Positions 59,340 to 64,000 of a stretch of DNA of 64,000 bases are shown here, in pieces (within the stretch, counting starts at the first letter, position 1; each line of letters begins with the position of its first letter). The stretch comes from Icerya purchasi (Eukaryota > Arthropoda > Insecta > Hemiptera > Monophlebidae). The stretch is from the NCBI GenBank assembly GCA_039619475.1, contig CM077116.1, forward strand, positions 4,340,001-4,404,000. Direction: 5' to 3'. Below the pieces are notes generated by a model that saw only the letters and a list, made by a program, of their open reading frames with translations, ran no database searches and had not been told where the DNA came from. The position numbers and the translations under genes are program-made.

Positions 59340-62300
59340 TCAGTATTTTCACCTGAGATTATTAGTTTTTGCGCCCTGTATAGCACTCATTTCATTTTTC
59401 TTTAAAGACAGTACTTATTTTTGTTGAAATTTGGTTTAGAATACCCTGATTTGATGTATTAAATTCTTCCTCTAAATCTATCATTGTAATATAGATTTGT
59501 TGTTTTACTTTTAATTTCTTTTCAATTACAATTCGAAACCTTAGAATAGATTTTCTAGTTCCACGTTCTGTTCTAAAACCAAATTAGTCATTTAACTCAT
59601 TTTCTATTTTATCTCTTGTTGTATTCAGTATTATTTTAATATTTTTAAGCAATGTGATGTAAGCTTATTTACTTAAAATAATGTGGAATTTCTCCTTTTT
59701 TGTATACTTCAGCAATTATTTCATATATCTGTATTTGCATATTTCTGTTAATGGTAAGTAAGTTTAGTAGTATACGTGTCTGCGAATCAGTGTTACACAG
59801 CGATTTCGACTGCAGCTTCAGATGGATATCCGCAACTTCGATTCGCCAATAACGAACTGAATTCATGAATAATTTAGTATTGTAAATCCAGTATGAAAAA
59901 ATTTCATATGATTTCGTTGTAGAAGCTAAAATATTAACATTGAACAGTGAATAACAGTTTATTCATTCTCTCTTTCCTTTTCTGTGATTCATACCGAGTA
60001 AATATTTAAGTGTTTATGTATCAAATCAGCTAGTGAAATAGAAAATGATTTCAGTATCTCATTTGATTTAGACAAAATATTATCCTCTATTCCTTTCTCT
60101 ACAGACACAGTAGTTTTTTTATGCAACTATGATTTATTAGCTATTTTGCAGTTTCTCCTTTTTTTTTACATCAGTTTAAGCAGTAGTTCATTCGTTAATT
60201 TTTTCCCCATTTACTCATCATTTTACCTTGTTATTCTTATTACAACTAATAATATAGTTTACTACTACATAAAGACTGTATCTAGCTCAGGATCAGTCTG
60301 TGCAATTGATACGTCCAGCACTGACACAAAATTAGTGAACTACATACGTATAGAACTCATATGGGTCCATTGGATACGTATTTGAATTCATATTTGCGAA
60401 ACCGGTGAGCAAGCTCTGGAACTGTATCCGAAGAAATTACGAATTTACCTCTCACTAATTTATATTTACTGCTTTTAACAGCTCACTTAAATTTCTATCA
60501 TAATCCTGTGATTTCTGTTTTTTTAGTTCTTTTGAGGCTTTATTAAATTCTTCTCTCGTTGTAATTGGGTCCATGTTGCCTTTTGATATTGTGTCATTTA
60601 CATTATATCTTTTCCTGCAATTTTTTAATTGTGCTAATCTTTTTACTATGTAGTATTTCCTTTTTAATTTTTGGGCTACTTTTTCTCTCTACTAATTTTC
60701 TCCCGTTTCCATTTTTATTTCCGTTTATTTTGTTTTTAAAGTCTTTGAAATATGTTTTAATCTGATTAGGCGCATTTTCGGTGTTACAATTTTTAGAAGT
60801 CCGTACACATGAAATGTACGGAATCCTAATAAGATGGTTCAGAAACGACAAAAATATCAAATAAACATCAATAACTCCCGAACGGTTTGACTTATAAACT
60901 TCAAATTTAGAACATAAATTATAATTAAAATTCTCTTTAAAACGATCTATAAGTTTAAAATGACCGATTATCCTAGACGGCAAAAATCACAAAAAACCGC
61001 CAAGAATATATAATATGGAATTTAAAACGACTTCAAAAATCACCTTTAAAAAATTTTAACTCATCACCAGATAACTCTTTAAAATTGAAATTCAAAATAT
61101 AAAATAAAATGTAGAAGTCCTTTTACAAAATCAAAAAATTACGGTTAAAAAATTATTTAACTCCCCCCCCCCACATTGGGCTAAAAACAGCAAAAAAAGG
61201 AAGTTCACGTAAATAATAGCCCGAGTACAGAAGGCTAGGGAAACTAAAACGTACCTCAAACATATGCGTAAAGGACCGTCTTAAAAAAAAATTTAGCCGA
61301 GCTTACAACTTTATATTCAGGTCCTCCGAGCGCTGTAAGCTCGAAAGTTTTGATTTTTTTTTCTTGTGCATGTGATATATCGATGGAGAGATTGCTATTT
61401 GTCGGAAATGAAACTGTATTTCATTTCCTTAACGTAACTTTTGAAGTTGGTGAAAAGTTCGAAAAAGCGCGAAAACTGATTTGTAGCCTCCCTTTGTTGT
61501 ACGAAAATTCAGATTTCTTAACTGAAGTTATCGTTAACTTAGCACACGAAATCGTCAGCGCATAAAAGATTGTGCTTGTCTGAACTTGTTAAAATTTAAT
61601 TCTATTTTTGTGCACTGAAATTCAAAATGATTTGTTTTGGTTTATTGACTTTCCTGTTAACCATGTTTCTGTATTCTTTTTATCCTTTTTACGGCTTAGT
61701 TCTGTGTTCAGTATTTTGTTTCTTTTTTATTTCGTTTGCAGTTCTTTAATCTCTACTTTTCATTTATATTGTTTTCATGGTCCATCATTTCTAAATTATT
61801 CTTACGTTATTTTATTTTTTAACTGTGTATTTGATTTTAGCAGCGTATTTATTTTTGTGTTATTTTTTGTTTCTTATATGTGTAATTTGGTATTGACGTA
61901 AAATACCACATTGTGGTTTCTATTTATATCTGTTTGTGAATGTGTTTAAAATTGTGTTATTTGATTTTTATATACGTATATTTCTAATTAGGATGTAATC
62001 TACCTGATAGGTTTCTGCGGCACAATGCATTTTACCACGTGCATATTCTCTTCTGAGGTTGTGTAAAAAATGTGTTTTTCATTATCGTTATATTTTCAAT
62101 ACAAAAGTGTATCTTTTTCCTATGCTCATTTTTCTTTCCCCGTTAATTTCATTATCTCTTGCTTCTCTATCCACCGCGTTTCAATCTCTTGGGATAATTA
62201 GGTTAATTTTATCTTCTACATAGTTCATAATTTGCTTCAATTGTTTATTATTGGTTCAAGTTGTTGTAATCTTTTTTAGGCATATAAACTTATATTAACA

Positions 62301-62560
62301 TTGTTACATTGGGTTTTATATTCAGTTTTATCCTAATTGTTCCTTCGTTAAATTGCAGATATGATATAATATTATTTCTCTATTTCTTATTCACGATTAA
62401 TCCAACTCCCTCTGCTATTTAGAATGTAATATTGTTGTATAATATTGGCTCCGGAAATCGTGATTATTTGACCATCTGATTTCACTGATACCTAGTATAT
62501 CTATACAGTATTTTTCATTTCAATTGTAATATTTGCTAGATTTTTCAGAACTCGCGCAGG
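59340..62560 (-). mobile_element. RTE/CFDP2-like LINE, decayed
   Basis: Minus-strand order: endonuclease with DILGISEIRWSNN (about 62505-62465) and GVGLIVNKK (about 62410), NVTMLI.VYMP (about 62310-62280); a linker including TREEFNKASKELKKQKSQDY (about 60565-60505) and ERKSSPKIKKEI (about 60690); then the RT with YKKGEIPHYFK (about 59700-59670), FGFRTERGTRKSIL (about 59585-59545) and IYITMIDLEEEF (about 59500-59468). The catalytic YADD part is missing. Frames are full of stops. A dispersed repeat (60950-61480) lies in the middle. All inside pecanex intron 5, in antisense orientation. Confidence 0.85.
60950..61480 (+). repeat. Dispersed repeat, copy 2
   Basis: Inverted match of 22970-23745 over about 500 bp (see copy 1), with a C-run at 61161-61172 unique to this copy. 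It interrupts the LINE on the minus strand, so it is probably the later insertion. Confidence 0.75.
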
Positions 62561-62741
62561 TTTTTAGACGTGAACACGTATATCAGCGGCAGTAGAAATC
62601 AGTGGAGTCATTTAGTTGTAATTTGTTAGAATAATAATTTCATAGCATACGCAGATAATCAGATTGCGGTAACCACTGCCGATTTGAACGAGCGTAGGCT
62701 GTGAATCAGAAAATTGACTAGATTGAAAAATTAATTTTTGT

Positions 62742-62924
62742 TTGAGATATCTACAAGATTATAACCCCGGAGGAAAGCGACCACGAGGAAAACCGAGAAG
62801 ACGGTGGATAGACTCTGTCAACAACGACATGGTGGAAGTCGGTGTTGGGATAGAGGACGCTGAGGACCGTAGAAAATGGAGAAGACAGTGTTGCCAAACG
62901 GACCCCGCATCGGGAAATCGTTAG
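62742..62924 (+). pseudogene. LINE ORF2 C-terminal fragment
   Basis: Reads YLQDYNPGGKRPRGKPRRRW then IDSVNNDMVEV and AEDRRKWRRQCCQTDPAS. The pattern P.GKRPRGRPRxRW..DV....A.DRxxWR is the familiar ending of RTE/CR1-type ORF2 proteins in insects. It has the opposite orientation to the LINE at 59340-62560 and so belongs to another insertion. Confidence 0.82.
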
Positions 62925-63441
62925 GAAAGAAGATATCTACATGATTAGATCGTCATTTATTAAAATATTTTTCGTATTACATGTTGTTTATAGGTTTTGG
63001 TTTCTAGTTGTAATCAATGAATTGTCTGAATCACTTTTGTTCTTTTAATTTTTATGTCTGTAGATGTTAGTAAATGAATAACTTCTTTATTGTTTAGCTT
63101 TCAAAATATAGTTTCTGTTTTTGGCGTTACCGCATGCTTCCACCTTATGAAAACCACATTTGTATCAATCAGTTGTTTGCGGTGGAATTTATTTTGAGAA
63201 TCTTATTAGTTACTTGCACTGCTCATGCATTTTTTGATTCTGAATTTTTTACTCTTTGCGTTTTTCAGCTATAAAGTAAATATATTTACTACGCGAAACA
63301 CGTCGATGGCGATAAACCGGTTATGTTGGCGGCGATTTTTTGTCTGCACCGAGAATGTCCCTTAAACAGTATGAATTTAGTTAAATATAAATTGTTATTG
63401 TTCGAATAAGTAATGTTTTATTTTCTATGCGATATTTGTAG
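62925..63441. other. pecanex intron 5, last part
   Basis: AT-rich with a pyrimidine-rich approach to the exon 6 acceptor; nothing else recognised. Confidence 0.4.
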
Positions 63442-64000
63442 GTCTTTTGTTTTGGAAACAAAAATTGGATAATACTACGGAACATTCCAAGTCAGACAGT
63501 ATAATATCGCCGACTAGTGCTCTTCCTATGTATAAAAGTGATACCGTTTATTCTATAGAAGAACGAAGCGACGAATGCAAAAGTTCTTCCATATCTCTTG
63601 ATAAACGGGGATCTGATTGCAGTGAAGAAGAAAGTGAACATGAAGAAGGTTACTGTTGCAGTGCCAATCGTAAAGTTGAAAACGATGACGATGAATATGG
63701 TGATGTAGAAGATGATGAAGATAACAGTCGTTCACCGTTGTTGATGTCGAAAAGAAAAATGAGGAAAACAATGTCATCCGAAATAATTAAAACTTCTAGT
63801 CATTCCCCATCTAGCAGTGTTAAAAAGATGGACACTGTCGGCGGTATTTCAAATTCTACTGGAAAACTGAAATCGTTAAAGCAGAAAACAAGTGATCAAG
63901 AAAGCAAAGAGAATGTTTCTACATTGAAAGATTCTAAAAGATATCCAGATGGTAGAATGTGCCGAAGCTCTCCAAATTTACCGTCGCATAATGTAAGGGA
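63442..64000 (+). CDS. pcx: pecanex exon 6, runs off the right edge
   Basis: Acceptor ATTTGTAG (63440-63441). One frame is open for all 559 nt: LLFWKQKLDNTTEHSKSDSI, YSIEERSDECKSSSISLDKR, SEEESEHEEGYCCSANRK, DVEDDEDNSRSPLLMSKRK and more. Ser/Glu-rich, with a SPLL motif; this is the long disordered region before the main membrane domain of pecanex. Two starting bases complete the Gly codon left by exon 5. No start codon is needed, which is why it could be overlooked. The exon continues beyond the window. Confidence 0.88.

Overview
The window is nuclear DNA from an arthropod, most likely an insect: it is strongly AT-rich, its host genes are split into short exons by GT-AG introns, and much of the rest is decayed non-LTR retrotransposons and short terminal-inverted-repeat elements. 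I cannot name the species. There are no bacterial features, CRISPR arrays or viral genes.

Three host genes can be recognised by protein similarity and phase-compatible splice sites. (1) RPAP1 (RNA polymerase II-associated protein 1), minus strand, six exons between 7760 and 2473; the 3' part of the gene lies off the left edge. (2) A FAM210B-like mitochondrial DUF1279 protein, minus strand, exons at 30190-29895 and 25420-25219. (3) pecanex, plus strand, from the ATG at 52006 to the right edge, with exon 1 carrying a 105-nt intron that has no stop codon. A 138-residue Lys/His-rich ORF at 22543-22127 (minus) and a possible signal-peptide exon at 20829-20722 (minus) are further candidates without a family.

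Layout: 1-1870, broken Jockey-type LINE; 2.4-7.8 kb, RPAP1; 9.3-12.4 kb, two short hAT-type elements with 8-bp target duplications, a tRNA-derived SINE and an RNase H fragment; 13.6-20.4 kb, a nest of R1/I-type LINEs in which a 4.6-kb element (13825-18408) has split an older reverse transcriptase and created a visible 12-bp target duplication; 22-31 kb, the 138-residue ORF, FAM210B and a 1.4-kb TIR element (27741-29132); 32.1-35.3 kb, a deleted piggyBac-type element with TTAA ends and a decayed hAT transposase; 36.4-40.5 kb, a Jockey LINE broken by a 1.6-kb interruption with a 46-bp inverted repeat; 43.1-44.7 kb, a composite TIR element; 49.3-51 kb, two more hAT-type elements; 52-64 kb, pecanex, whose last large intron holds a TIR element and an RTE/CFDP2-like LINE.

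The host genes do not form a pathway together. The most interesting content is the mobile-element record: target duplications that resolve insertion order, a SINE whose tail resembles that of a nearby LINE fragment, and several apparently undescribed short TIR families. All family assignments come from recognising motifs by eye; no database search was possible.
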